From: Gonocerus acuteangulatus | Taxonomy: Eukaryota; Arthropoda; Insecta; Hemiptera; Coreidae | NCBI GenBank assembly: GCA_946811695.1 | Contig: OX328128.1 | Location: forward strand, 73,944,164 to 74,008,163 | DNA: 64,000 nt | Direction of reading: 5' to 3' | Shown: positions 46,980 through 59,809 of the stretch, in pieces | Numbering within the stretch: the first letter of the stretch is position 1 | How the letters are laid out: every line of letters starts with the position of its first letter | Program-made: the position numbers and the translations under genes | Notes under the pieces: model-generated | Seen by the model: only the letters and a program-made list of their open reading frames with translations | Database searches by the model: none | What the model was told of the DNA's origin: nothing

Positions 46980-48070
46980 AGATCTTGCTTTTATCGCACT
47001 CCTTAGCTGACGAAAATAGCGGTGTGCCAAATCTTCATGTATGAATGTAATATTTGTCTGTTCGCTCTGCAGATGCCCTATAAATGGTCTGATTGTGATG
47101 AAATTTGATACAAAAATCCTTCGTCTAATTTGTAATGCCAGGCTGGTTAACCAGCAGAATCTGTCCATCAGAACATGGTTTTCCAGTTAGGTAACATTTT
47201 TTGGAGGTTTCCTAACATAGGAAAACGAATGGAACCATTTTGAAAGCGATATCTGAAACCTATTACGATAAAATTTTACTAGTTTTCTTAACTAATTTTC
47301 GGTTTGGGTATTCAGAAGAGACGGAATCAGTTAAACGTTGTCCCATACGTTTGAGATTCATCAAAACTATGATATTTATGAAGGATTTCTATCATATGCG
47401 TTTTGAGTTGAGGAAGTAGTAGTGACAAAATATTTTTTTAACTGACATGAAAAATATTGGGATCTTCGTGGTTTTTTCTTAAATATCTCGAAAACGGTTG
47501 GAAATCGTGGTAAATGAAAAGTGACTAAATGAATTGCATTTCACAGTAAAATGAGTATTTTAGTAATACAAGGCAAGAAAATGAGAGACATATTGGTTAC
47601 AGTGTTTTCCTAGGGCGAACGTTCAGAAGGCGGGGGGAGTCATTTCCGCCAAGTCGGTCACTGCTCGAGTTCTGTGTATTTTGGCGAATAGAATTCGCTT
47701 TTCGTCGAGATACATACAGGTAATTGGAGTACATATTTATTTATTAAAATATTAACGTCCATTATTATTAACTAAGAATTTTGGCACGGGTTATCTATAG
47801 GTTACCACCCTTTTCTAGTCAGAATAGGGCCGATGCCTATTCTTTTTTCCAAAGAAAAGCCACCACCCCTAGTGGGAATCAAACCCACGATCCTTTGGCA
47901 CGGAGTGTCAAGTGCTCACGCCTTAACACTCACGCCCACCTTGCTTCCAAGCAGATATTTAAATTATTTTTAAAAATATCAAAACAAAATAACTGTTCCT
48001 TATCCAAATGACACTCTGGATACGGTTGTTGTGGAACGCGCTAAAATGGGAAGTTCCTGCGGATCGCACC
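46980..48070 (+). mobile_element. Family B-related element (B6), decayed, with an S2 insertion
   Basis: 5' part: GACGAAAATAGCGGTGTGCC, then TTTGTCTGTTCGCTCTGCAG and GATGAAATTTGATACAAAAA. Middle: TATCTCGAAAACGGTTGGAA. 3' end at 48033-48070 degraded (GGAACGCGCTAAAATGGGAAG, CCTGC). An S2 SINE interrupts it at 47743-47948. Confidence 0.55.
47743..47948 (-). mobile_element. S2 SINE, minus, near complete
   Basis: A-rich tail on the left (TTTATTTATTAAAATATTAACG on plus), body, B box and A box in order; head at the right end near CACGCCCACCTTGCTTCC. The 76-codon frame inside is not a gene. Confidence 0.75.
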
Positions 48071-48728
48071 TTTCTGGCTTTTGTTATGGGTAATCTCCTA
48101 TGTTCTGTTAACAATATAATCCGAACTGATAACAGTTCACTACAGATTGTCGACTTTCTCTGATGTATTTAAAGGTGCCAGCTGAATTTCGAATCGTTCA
48201 ATGGCTGAACCATTCTTAATTATGCATGCATACCTCGGACCTTGTGTAATGAACTGTCATATAGATGCCATTGTCTTATTGCAAACCAATAGTTTCTATT
48301 TTGTATCGTACGATACCATATTGAAATCGCGCTCTGACGTATTTAAAACTTTTAGCGCGTTTTTTCCCTACCTCCTTAGGAATGAAACCTGCTTATGACG
48401 TCTTGCGAAATTCTAAATTACAATTTTTGATTGAGCGATCTCATTTGGGTTACATCTGTAACTAAAATTCGAAATTGTCGATTTTTGTTCTTTTGAACGT
48501 GTTTTTTTTTTTTTTTTTTTTGTTTTTTTTTTACTCTGTTTGCCTCAGTTTTTGTTGTTTTTTAAAATGTATTTTTTCAGTGAAATACGACAAGCATGTT
48601 TGTATTACTTGCTTTTTTTTTTTTGTTCGTGTAACGCCGTAACAATATTTGGGCTATCAAAGCCGGGGTATCTACAGGTTTCCACCCTTTTATAGCGCCA
48701 AAAGCACCTGGTCCGTCACCCATTCAGG
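48071..48728. other. Unassigned AT-rich sequence
   Basis: Poly-T tracts. A 65-codon frame (48201-48398) has no domain. 48650-48690 may be an S2 scrap. Confidence 0.4.
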
Positions 48729-48835
48729 TACAGTAAAACCTCGTTTAGCCGGATCAACTGTGGCCAGGGCCGATCCGAGTTAACGAAAATCCGGGTTATC
48801 CGGAGAATGAGGGAAAACGAAAAAAAAAATTTCGT

Positions 48836-49230
48836 TTAGAGCCTTCTGCTCAAATTCAGGAACATAAATATGCTTTAGGTCCACCCGACAAACTTATGTA
48901 ATGTACTGTCTAATACATGGCGAACGCCAGAGGGCACCTGCTTGTGACACTTTTTTGTAACGCTAGGTCCACTCGATAAACCTATGTAATTTACTCTATA
49001 ACATACACGTCATCTTTGTCGTACGAAGCCACTGCGCAAACGCGAACGCTCTAAGCCTGCGCTTGCGCGTACACAACGTATGTGCGAACGCCAGCGGACA
49101 CTTTTTTGTGACACATACAGTCTTCTTTTTCGTACATGGCCACTGCGCATGCGCTTAACCCAGCGGACACTTTTTTGTAACGTTTTTTCCCAGTTTAGTC
49201 ATTGCTAAAGCACAATTATGCTTAAAAAAA
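48836..49230 (+). mobile_element. Family F element, longer copy
   Basis: Shares CGTTTAGAGCCTTCTGCTCA and ACATAAATATGCTTTAGGTCC with 42869-43050 and ends near CAGTTTAGTCATTGCTAAAG. Its interior has repeated GAACGCCAG and GACACTTTTTTGT words. Non-coding. Confidence 0.55.
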
Positions 49231-49549
49231 AAACATATAAATCACCGAAATATTTTTAATGGAGCTAAGAAATTATTATCGCCACACTTACACCTAAAAA
49301 CACGTACACTGTATGTACTGTAATAGCCTTTGTATTTCTACTGTACTCTATATAGCTACAAACTACTAGTCTGTAGTAAAACAGGCAGTGAACTTCTGCT
49401 GCCTCAGTTTAGTACACCGCTGCGAGCAGCGCGTATTTACATCCGCTGTAACATTAGAAGCTCATTTGTGAATGTTTCGGCTTGACTCTCTAAATACACA
49501 ATCAATTATTCAATGTTTGCTACTGCGTCTGCTTGGGTTATAACCACCA

Positions 49550-49734
49550 TAAACTGTCCTTAGAAATCATCTTGACACAAAAGATTTCAATGCGTTTTCT
49601 GTTCTTTTAGCACTTTCCTCCGAAGGAAAGTAGCTATTGAGGTTGGACTCATGACGGAATTTTTGAAAAATTTCTTCAAATCTTTATCGATCCTACCTAG
49701 TAGACACCGAAAATGACCCCCGTTAAAATTTATA

Positions 49735-49827
<93 letters not shown>

Positions 49828-50875
49828 GTCTGTTAACATGATAGCGGCCAGAGTTTTTGTTTTTTTCGTCACGAAACTTGGTATATAGCATTCAATTAGC
49901 AAACGATTGAACGAGTTCGTTAACCACCAAAGTCGGTCCACCGGAAGGGGGGGGGTTACCCCGAACCCAAAACACTAATTTGACGATGTCAGCCGTAATA
50001 TTTGTTATATTTCAACGAAACTTGGTATTCGTAGTGGTAATATAGAGAGAAAAGTGAGATATAAAAATGAACTAAATCGGTTAATTAGAGGGGGGGGGGG
50101 TTTACTCCGGACCCACTATACCAATTTGCCACTACCAGCCGGGATTTTTGTTATATTTCGATGAAACTCGGTATTCGTAGTGGTAATCTACAGGTAAATA
50201 TGTGTTGTAAAAATAAACTAAATCGGTTCATTAGAAGGGAGGGTTTACTCCGGACCCAAATTCCTAATATACTCATACCGGTCGTAATTTCTGCTGTATT
50301 GTAACGAAACGCGGAATACGTCGTGGGTAACTCATGAGAAAGAAGTGTTGTAAAAATGAGCTAAATCGGTCAATCGGAAAGCGGGAGTTTAATTTTTAAT
50401 ATATTTCAATAGAAAAGCCCGCCAGACGTAGGTTCACAAAGCCGCCGCAAGGAGCGCTTTCTACTACTAGAGTGACTGTATCCTGTTCCTGCGTTAGATC
50501 AAAATACGATAATATGAGGTTTTTTTGTGTTTATTACGTAGTGTAATAGGTACCATGTGTAAACATAACTCTGGAAGCAAATTAATAATTGATCAGTTAC
50601 TCATTACAAATTTAAAAGAGAACTATTCATGTTTTTATTTTATTTATGTAGGATATTTTAAGCAAATTGTTCTGGAAAGCAGTCTACACTCCCCAAATTC
50701 TGAGGAAAGTGCTTAGTTATGCAGCCCCTGCGTGACGGACATTTTGTAATCAGTGACGGTGGATGTTCCTACTCCAATCTCAGCACCAATATTCTTTAAC
50801 GATTCTCCCTTATCAATTCTTGTCAATGCTTTCATCATTTTTCCCCATAGTCACAACAATGTTTGAACGTTTCGT
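49550..50875 (-). pseudogene. Tigger/pogo transposase, N-terminal CENP-B-type HTH, split by A5
   Basis: Right of A5 the minus strand reads KRSNIVVTMGK, then (after a frame shift) MKALTRIDKGESLKNIGAEI and GVGTSTVTDYK. Left of A5 it resumes with KNRKRIEIFCVKM. This is the N-terminal helix-turn-helix of Tigger/CENP-B/jerky-type proteins (A-L-x-R-I-D-K-G-E-S-L-x-x-I-A...G-V-x-x-S-T-V-x-D followed by a basic stretch). A5 inserted in the AAAAAG run of adjacent lysine codons, so the original reading is continuous across the element. Confidence 0.8.
49609..50740 (+). mobile_element. Family A element A5
   Basis: 5' hairpin at 49609 after TTTT, a (CT)n(TA)n tract 49735-49827, four G-run subrepeats (near 49947, 50090, 50232, 50383), subterminal AGGAAAGTGCT, 3' end GACGGAC then ATTTT. 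Inserted into the Tigger transposase. Confidence 0.85.
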
Positions 50876-51054
50876 CTAAATGAGCAAAAGAAACTGCAAA
50901 ACGATACTGTACCTCGACTATAAAGCTAGGAAAACTCGCGTAATTTACCTACTGTGAAGAGCAATTTATCGTCTGTAAACACGTCTTCATTTACTACGCT
51001 CAACAACATAATTTCGTTTTCAAAACTGGTCCGGGTTAATGAGGTATTACTGTA

Positions 51055-51387
51055 TTTTCTTTTTTAGCATTTTACAAAGGAATGTAGCTTCTGAGGTAGC
51101 ACTCATGAACGATTTGTTTTTTAATTAGACAAAATTAGAAGCTTTACACATAGATTAAGACCCAAGGTTAATGTTGTGAGTTTTCCCTTGTTGTTACTTA
51201 ATTTAACCATAAATTTACACGGGATTAATCTTACTAGAATTGGCGGGACTAGCTACCTAGAGGTCATCTTTGAAGATGATGTTTACCTCAAGGACGCTAG
51301 GCTTCAAGAACACCAATTTTCGCTCTAACTATTATTCATGGTCTAAAATCAAATCATACGTGCATGTAATGGTAGTACCAACATTTT
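51055..51387. other. Unassigned sequence
   Basis: No gene. The phrase TTTTAGCATTTTACAAAGGAA at about 51065 may be a very decayed A-like 5' end. Confidence 0.35.
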
Positions 51388-51419
51388 AGCTGGTTCCCTC
51401 CTTTGGGAGGAAACCCGCT
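51388..51419 (+). mobile_element. Family B-like 5' terminal hairpin
   Basis: TTTT then AGCTGGTTCCCTCC, 5-nt loop, GGGAGGAAACCCGCT. It matches the 5' terminal hairpin of B elements (52601, 59577, 42336). The rest of the element is not recognisable. Confidence 0.5.
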
Positions 51420-51579
51420 CAGGACTTATATATCGTCCCTTAGTTCCAAAGAAAATTCAATGACCACAAATCGTTCAGCAATTAAAAATTGGTGTCTGTT
51501 TGCGAAGACTTTGAAGTATCTGTCCTCATTTTAAATAGTGATTATGGTACTTAGGGATTAGTTTAAAGGTTCTTTGCAG

Positions 51580-51990
51580 GTTACCTATTACTTCTTTACA
51601 GGTTATCTAAGGTTAGAAACCATATTATATAAATGTAGTAATGAAAAGTATTATTGCAATCACTACCTAAATTAACTTTTTTTGACTACTATATTTGTAT
51701 AATATGGTTTCTAACGAACCGTTAGATAACTTGTATTTGTAAGTAATACTTTTAGGCTTGTAATGCATAAATGAAAATAAGCAGAATATATTTCAGCAAG
51801 CAATATTCATTAATAAAAAGGTTAATATTATAAAAATCAATGGTGGTTCCATAACAGATTTAGATTTTATATTTATTTCACATTATGGGCATACTGAAAT
51901 GCGCTTCCGCTCGCTACGCTCACTCAAGAAGATATCAAAACTAGTCAATCCAACTCGCTAAAATTAATAGAATTCTATTATGTGCTCTTC
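51580..51990 (-). mobile_element. Fragment of the 12010-13129 Harbinger-type family
   Basis: Inverted relative of 12300-12720: GAGTTGGATTGACTAG, GTAGCGAGCGGAA and CAAAGAACCT words occur in the same order on the minus strand. No terminal repeat or target duplication visible. Confidence 0.55.
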
Positions 51991-52104
51991 GCATAATAAT
52001 AATAATAATACGTGTTTTTTTTTATCATAGATTGTTATTCTAGCTGTTACATTTATAATGTTTTTTTTTTTTTTTTAATTAATACTACTTTTATTCTGTT
52101 ACAG

Positions 52105-52255
52105 TATTGTCTACAAAATCGGATCCATGGTGATTTTGATCACCTACTACGACTTCATGAGATTGACAACGCCTGATATTTTTAGGAAGATTGTCAAAAA
52201 ACATCCCAACAAAACTGCTTTTATATGCGGTGAAAATTCAAACACATACCAAGAG
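52105..52255 (+). CDS. FATP: FATP exon 1 of 5 seen
   Basis: Acceptor TTCTGTTACAG ends at 52104 and donor GTAAGT starts at 52256. It enters with one base of a split codon. It reads [20 protein letters not shown], then [19 protein letters not shown] and [11 protein letters not shown]. The HPNK(T/V)A motif is the standard start of the ANL-fold domain in FATPs. The ATG inside (SMV) is unlikely to be the start because the acceptor and in-frame upstream residues are present. Confidence 0.92.
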
Positions 52256-52734
52256 GTAAGTTGGGATAAACGCGTGTGTATATATGTGTGTGTATATGTG
52301 TAAGTTGAAGTGAGAGTGGGGAAGAATCAATGGATTCTTGAAGAAAGTGGGAGGAGTTTCTCCTCAAAATTGTTTAAACATTAGCAATGTTTCGCCATGA
52401 TCAACCTGAATAGCTTGAAACGTTGCCAATATAATAATAGAAGCCAATGTTTTAAACAATTTTGGGGAGAAACTCCTGTCACTTTCTTCAATATATATAC
52501 ATATATATATGTATTTATATTTGATTTGTTATTCATGGGCCTGCTGGGTAGGTCCATACGAAGTACAATTAACACTGTTTTGAAAAGTTGTTTCATTTTT
52601 AGCGCGGTTCCTCCCTCCCCGCTAGGGAGGAACCCCGCTTATAAGGTTGATACAATGAAACAATCCGGAAGTGCCGACTAGAAAATTTCGCGTTTCAGAA
52701 CCCCTAGAGACCGAAAATAACGGTGGTTAAAATT

Positions 52735-52781
<47 letters not shown>

Positions 52782-52791
52782 TTATATATAT

Positions 52792-52859
<68 letters not shown>

Positions 52860-55800
52860 CTGTTCGCGGATTTCTGGCCTCCCTAATGGTCCGATTTTGA
52901 TGAAATTTGGTACAAACATCTGTCGCCCGATTTGAAAGGTCAAGTTCGTTAACCAGTAAAATCCGCCTACTGGAAGATGGCGTTTGGGGCGAAATTCGCG
53001 CAAAAAAAATCGTAACGCTTACGTTTTTGAGTTCATAAGCTTGTAAGTACTCGTTTTATAGGCTTCTTTGTCTAGGAAAACGAATGAAACCATTTTCAAG
53101 GCGATAGCTTTAACCGTTTTTGAGAAAATTGGAAAAATAGTTTTTGAATACCGTTTTTGGTTTGGGTACTTAGAATCATGGGATTCAGTTGAAACATTTT
53201 CTGCATGTTTTACTATTATTAAAACTAATATGTTGAACTTTTGGTTACGTTTGGAGTTAAGGAAGGGTTAGAATAAAATAATTTATTAACAGACATAAAA
53301 AGTTTTGGTAACTTTGTATACTTTCCTTAATATCTCGAAAAAGGTTGAGAATCTTGGTAAATGGAAGAATACCATTAGAAAGCTTACTAAATGCTCTACA
53401 AAAAAGGTTCTGATGAAAGTTTTGATTAGGCGATGTCAATCGGCGAAATAAGTGCTTAAAACATTAAAGTAATTGATTTTGCTTATTCGAACTGTTCTTT
53501 TTGTCTGTTTTTATTCCTTGTTATTTTTTAATTGCTTATAGTTGGATAATGTATTTGATAATAAATCAGGTTAAGAAAAATAAGAAAAACAATTTATTCT
53601 TAGAGATATGGATTTCCAAGATATAGCTTTTCAACTGCCTAGCGGGGTCCTTCCTAGGGCGGGTAGGCCGACCCATCCAGGTAAGATCGTAAATAAGACC
53701 TTTCTTGAAAGTAAAGATGGAACTGTCAACTTTGGTCCTCCTCTGCCTCCCGGCATTGCTGACGAAGGCTACCAATGAGTAGCCGAAACGTCCTAAATAT
53801 ATAGATTTTTTAACAAAAATCATATTGAGGTTTCTTTAGCCGAATCCCAACCATTCCATCTTTATTTATCACCTCAACGGCTAACTATCTAATCTTCATG
53901 CTTTCTAGAAATGTGGACCCAAAATAATAACAGCTTCTATTTTAATCATTTTAAATGACTCTAGGGATAAGAACGGAACCGCCGCGGTAAGATGATGCAG
54001 TTCCTGCGAGTCAGACTTTTTTTAACATAAAGTATTTTTTAAATTAAAATTAATATTTAAGGGATTTTTGCTGATCGATCATTTTAAACTATATTGTAGG
54101 AAAAAATATATTAATATACAAAATTAAACCAAAGAATGGAGCTAATGATCCCAGCAATCAACACACCTTAAAAGATTAATAAAAAAAAGGTTTGATTATG
54201 TTTGGAGAAAAAGTATTTAAAAAAAAGTATCAAAAGATGTGAGCACGATTGACTTTTTGTAAGTATTCTTAAATATTTAGAAAACAGTTGAAATTTTTGG
54301 TAAGTGAAAGGCCCCTATTCAAAATCCTAATAAATTTTCTGTATTAGCTCTTTTTCTGTCTTTTGACCATGTTGCTCCACTCCCTTTTGCACATGTCATC
54401 CCTCTTTCCCTTGAGAGGATACACGCTTTTGACGTATACTTGATGACTCAATCCAGGACTGGAAAATTTCACTTTTCAGAACTCCATATATCACCGAAAA
54501 CGTTGGTGATTCAAATTTTTTGGTATAAATATATATTTGCCTGTTTGCTCTCAAGCAGGCTCCTGAATTGTCCAGTTTTGATGAAGGATGGAAAAAAAAA
54601 AAATTCTCTGTCTCCAAGGAAATGTTGAATTCGTTAACCGCAATATGCGCTTACCGAATCGTCTTTAGGCGCAATAAACCTGGGCATATATAAGGTAGGG
54701 CTGCAGCCCCCCAAAACTTTCGATTTCATCAAAACCTCAAAAATAAATTAATTAAGATCACGTATTTCAGAATTTTTTTTTAGGTGTAATAGCGTTTTAG
54801 TTGGCTAACTATTCCAAGTTCTTTGTTTTTAGTATTCCATATCCCCAAACTCGCGGTGCTCCCCCCTGAAATTATTTCCTATCTATGCCCCTGGCAATAA
54901 ATTTTAGTGCTTTTCGTTTATTTTTGCGTGACCAGTTCGACTTTGCCGGTCCTCAAAGACCAAGTAAAATTTTGTCTATGTCGAAATGAAGTCCGATTTT
55001 GGTGGTATTCGAAGCTTTGGCTTAGGAGGGAGATAGAATTTAATGTCGGTATATATGACTATGGCAATGCTCTGAAGAAGAGTTGAATTTTGGCGAGGCC
55101 AAAACGGTGTCAAAAGAAATTTATTTTGTCTGTTTAGATTGAAGACTTCAGCAACCGAGCGTCGAGGTTCTACAAGAGCCTTGGATTCAAGAAGGGGGAC
55201 GTGGCAGCCATCTTCCTCGAGACCCGCATAGAGTACCCGGCAGTATGGCTCGGCCTGAGCAAGATTGGAGCGATCGGTGCACTCATCAACACAAACCAGA
55301 GGACTCAGGTTCTTGAGCACTCCATCAAGATAAGCGGTTCCAAGCATCTAATCTACGGCACAGAGCTAACACCAGGTTAGTGCCATTTGCATTTTCAGTC
55401 CTAACGCTTTAAGTGTGAGAATACACTATAATGGCTTGAGCCTGACTGTTCCGAGTTGCGCTGAGCCATTATTTTGGTTCGAGTTTGCTCTGCCCCAGGT
55501 AAGAGAAGTTACTATTGTGGCTTAAGTATGCCAAGCCACAGTAACGGGTCAGTATAGAGACATCTGTGAGGGGGCGAGGTTAGCTCAGTGGTAGAGCACC
55601 CTAGCAGTCAAAGCAGCAAAGGGGAGGCGGCCGAAGCATAGTACTGACCACACTATCTCCCTAGTGTGCCATATAGTCATGAATCAGATACCTCTTTATT
55701 ATCAGGTCCTTCGTGGCCTGTTATAGGACTGATTTTTTTTTTTCTGATAGAGGCATTTGTTGATAGATAATAAAACTAGTGGTGTAAAATGGGGACGCAC

Positions 55801-58800
55801 TTGTACAGTGTGGTGAATTTGGTACAAACCGATACTGCTAGGCTATTTTCATTTATTTAAATAATACCAAAGGGTCAAACTTTACACAAAGAGTGAAAAT
55901 AGACAAAAAAATACCTTGTCTGTTCGCTCTTAGACAAATATACAAACAGTATAAGTTTGTTCCAGTTTCAGAACACTGTATTAATGTGACCTCATTTTAC
56001 GTTGGCGACTATTGGTATTGGTAGATTGCGTTTATTGAACGTTTGCCTGTCAATACTCCTGGATGAAGATCATTTTAATTTACAAAATTATAACTGAATA
56101 TATAACTTTTTTCTCTTTTATTATGCTTAAATTACGTACCCTGGGAAAGTTATAAGAAAAATAAAAAAATAAAAAATAAAGGTTAAAAAGTAATTTGTCT
56201 ATAATTTTGAACACTTTATGAAAAAATAACCCCAAAAAAATATGATAAAACTACTTCCCTGCTACTACTCTCTACAACTACTAGGCTTTGATAAAAAATA
56301 ATTTAATTAAAACTGTGGGAATCCCGTACACAATAGAATTGATTGCCTGAAGGAGGCACGCGCTCTCGGACACCCAAGGCCTTCTACTAGTAGAACATCT
56401 AAAGGCTTGATGGTCAGAAATAATAAACAAAAACACCAAAAAATGTGTGGAATATGTTGGGGTCTGGCCATCATTACAAAACTAAATTTTAGAATGAATA
56501 TATATAAATATTTATTTATTCCCAATGTTCTGGCTTAACCGTCCAGCAGTCGCGCTGGCGCACTGAGTGCGCCAAGCCAACATTTCGTATTGTAAGAAAT
56601 TGTCGGGAAACCCTGTGGCCCACACACCTCAGGAATTCCAAGGAACCCCCTATCACGCCTACAGTGACGAGTGCTGTTATAACCTTTCACACCTTTTTTC
56701 TCCTTCGAAGAGGTTCATGGCGCAAGCACTGCTCCTACGATCAATGCAGGAATCTTGCATTTCAGCTGATGAATGGACATTTGCAGTCCAGAAAAAGCAT
56801 CCCGTCACTTTCTTCGGATAAAAAACAATTTTTGTTAATAAAATTCCCAAGAAACAAGAAGCGACAATGGAAAAACCTCCTCCTAAGAAAAAACAGAGCG
56901 ATGTTATGTTTGTGGATGACAAAAAAATATAAACACCAAAATAATATGTAATACATGTAAAACATTTACATGTAAAGCTTGAACCAATTTGCGTTAAATG
57001 CAGTAAAACTGGAAAGGAGCCAGATTTGTCTGAATAGAACACAAGAATTACATTCTTAGCATTTAATTACCATGTATATTTCTACTTTTATGTAAATATC
57101 TTTTAATATTAATTTTTTTTTTAATGTGTGTTCCAGACATTAATGTTTAATATGCACATTATAATTTTCAGTCTTATTGTAAATTAAATCATTTTTTAAA
57201 AAAATAAAAGAAGTTATATGCAATGAATTTGTTTTAAAAGATAAAATGAGCTTATTTACATATCTGCCTACAATAATGACTTAACTACAATAAATAATAT
57301 AATAGTGATAAAAAAATAAATAAATAGACATTTAAAACGCAATAACACGATAATAAACACGATGGTGCACTAAGTGTGCCACGCGACTGCCCATGTTCCA
57401 ACAGTGGGCGCGACTGCTGGAAGGTTAAATTTCAATCCTTCATCAGAGCTTTAGCCAAAAATGGACTTGGCACGTACTAATTTCAATATATGCGCTGCAA
57501 AATCAGGTAGATATCTCGCCCAACTTACGAAGAATGTGTACTTAAAAAAAAAAGTATTTATTTATTTGGCAAAACTTTGGCGATTTGTCTATTTGATTGT
57601 AACATATGTACATATGGTTATGTAATTTTAATACCAATGTCGATTTTTACTCTAATATGTAGTAGGGAATGATAATAATAAAAGGAAATAAACCAATAGT
57701 AAACAAACACTACCGAGTAAATTTACAACAAACATTTAAAAATACAGTGGCAACAAGATATTTTGGGCATAATTCTTTTTTGAAACACGATATGTCGTTT
57801 GGCCCCACCGTGTGTCGTGTATTATGTAAAGATCTGTCAATATGTGTAAAAAATATATATTTATAAAATTGTAAACAAATTATTTCAGCTCTCCTCGAAA
57901 TTAAGGACTCGTTAAAGGGCTACCAGCTGTACCACATCGGTAACGGCGAGACGCTCCCCGACTCGAAAAACTACATCGAGGAGATCTCAAAATTCCCAGC
58001 TCTTCCACTCGACGAAAAGATGGAGAAAGGTATAACAGACAGGTTTCTGTATATCTACACCTCGGGGACTACAGGCCTGCCGAAAGCAGCCATCATGACG
58101 CACGCAAGGTATTTTTAATTTTTTTTTACAGTGTCCAAATGTTTATTATTTAGGAAATAAATGAGCTTTGTAAAAGTTACTTGATATGTAATTTATTGTC
58201 AGTTATTAGAGGCCAGCACAATTGCCAAAAATTTCTGTTATTTAGTTTGATTTTATTTTATAAATAAATGCTTAGATTTATTTATTTTTCTCTAATTGTT
58301 ATATTCCTACAAATGTTTCAGATTTTACGTTATGTGCCTAGCTGCTACGTTTAGTTTCTGCGTCAAGGAATCTGACATAACGTACACTACACTCCCCTTA
58401 TACCACACAGCTGGAGGTCTTCTCGGTAAGTCTCAACTAAGTGTCCATTCTTTTCAGTTTTATTTTAAACAGTATGAACTGCTAGGTTATCAACAGGCTG
58501 CTGCCCTTCTATAATGCTAATGGGAAGCCATTATCCCAGGCACCACTCACCAAGCCAACATTTTGGCCAACATTACGGAAAAATCAGTATGTACTTTACT
58601 AACAAATATCATTAGGAATCTGCAGTTACAATTTGAACTTGACGGTGTGAAAATTGAAAGCGCCAGTCTATCGCCCGATTCGAAAAACATGGTTTGAGAA
58701 AATCGACTTTAAAGTTACCAAAAATTTCATTTTTTTTTTTTTTTTTTTTTCATAATTTCTTGTAATACAGATTAAATAAAATGATTTTTAATTTTGTAAA

Positions 58801-59121
58801 ATAAAATGTTTAAAACTGTTCCAACACATAAACACTATGTTTATTTTATTTATTAAATTTTAACGTCCATTTATTATTAACTACCGAATTTTAGGACGGG
58901 TTATCTATAGGTTACCGCCCTTTTCTAGCCAGGATAGGGCTGATGCCTTTTCTTTTTTCTAAAGAAAAGCCACCACCCCTAGTGGGAATCGAACCCATGA
59001 CCTTTTGGCACGGAGTGTTAAGTGCTCACGCCTTAACGCTCATGGCCACCTGGCCTCCACTCTGTTTCTATAAAAAATATCATTTTTGATTAGTTAAGGA
59101 AGCATTTAATCTCATAAAAAA

Positions 59122-59191
<70 letters not shown>

Positions 59192-59710
59192 GGCATGAAA
59201 ACTCGCTAAGATGATGCATTCCAAACAGACTTTTTCATTATTATATATATATTTTTTTTCATTTATATGAAATAAGAAAATTAACTAGAATTGTCTTAAA
59301 ATGTTACGAACATTTTTAAAGCAATTGAAGAGCAAGTGTTTTCTGATTTGCACATAATACACTATTTACATTATGACTGATTGTCTAATCAGGTGCATCT
59401 GTGTTGTCTCTTCATTACTAATTTTAAAATCCCATGATTCGAATGTGTGTAATTCTTTTATATGTTTAAAGATTCATATTTGTAAATTTAATCTCCTGAT
59501 TTTGTGAAATCATAATTGTTAATTGCCTACAAGTATTCTTGTGAGAGAAAATAAATGAGTTCTGTTGGTTCATTTTAGCGCGGTTCCTCCCTCCCCCATA
59601 GGGAGGAACCCCGCTTATAGGGTTGATACAATGAAACAAACTGGAAGTGCCGACTAGAAAATTTCGCGTTTCAGAACCCCTAGAGACCGAAAATAACGGT
59701 GGTTCAAATT

Positions 59711-59809
<99 letters not shown>

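Larger units (their letters stand above)
48731..51052 (-). mobile_element. Tigger/pogo-type transposon, interrupted by elements F and A5
   Basis: Ends CAGTAAAACCTCGTTTAGCC (48731) and the complement of CAGTAATACCTCATTAACCC (51052), with TA on both sides. A CENP-B/pogo-type DNA-binding region is encoded on the minus strand near the right end. Family F (48836-49230) and family A (A5, 49609-50740) sit inside it. The DDE domain is not recognisable, so it is an inactive copy. Confidence 0.75.
52601..54016 (+). mobile_element. Family B element B2, in FATP intron 1
   Basis: 5' end AGCGCGGTTCCTCCC with hairpin partner GGGAGGAACCCCGCT, then GAAAATTTCGCGTTTCAG, a TA/TTTA tract 52738-52855 and TTTGTCTGTTCGCG. 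The 3' end has GGAACCGCCGCGGTAAGAT, hairpin GCAGttcCTGC and CAGAC + T8. The interior is interrupted at about 53600-53900 by a Penelope scrap with a hammerhead-type motif. Non-coding. Confidence 0.75.

Noticed and set aside
55142..55347. Minus-strand 123-codon protein over FATP exon 2
   Set aside because: It is the antisense shadow of a well-supported exon.
56567..57042. Small secreted or membrane protein from 84-121-codon frames
   Set aside because: They lie inside a piggyBac-type element and overlap each other on both strands; only the Cys-rich frame has family support.
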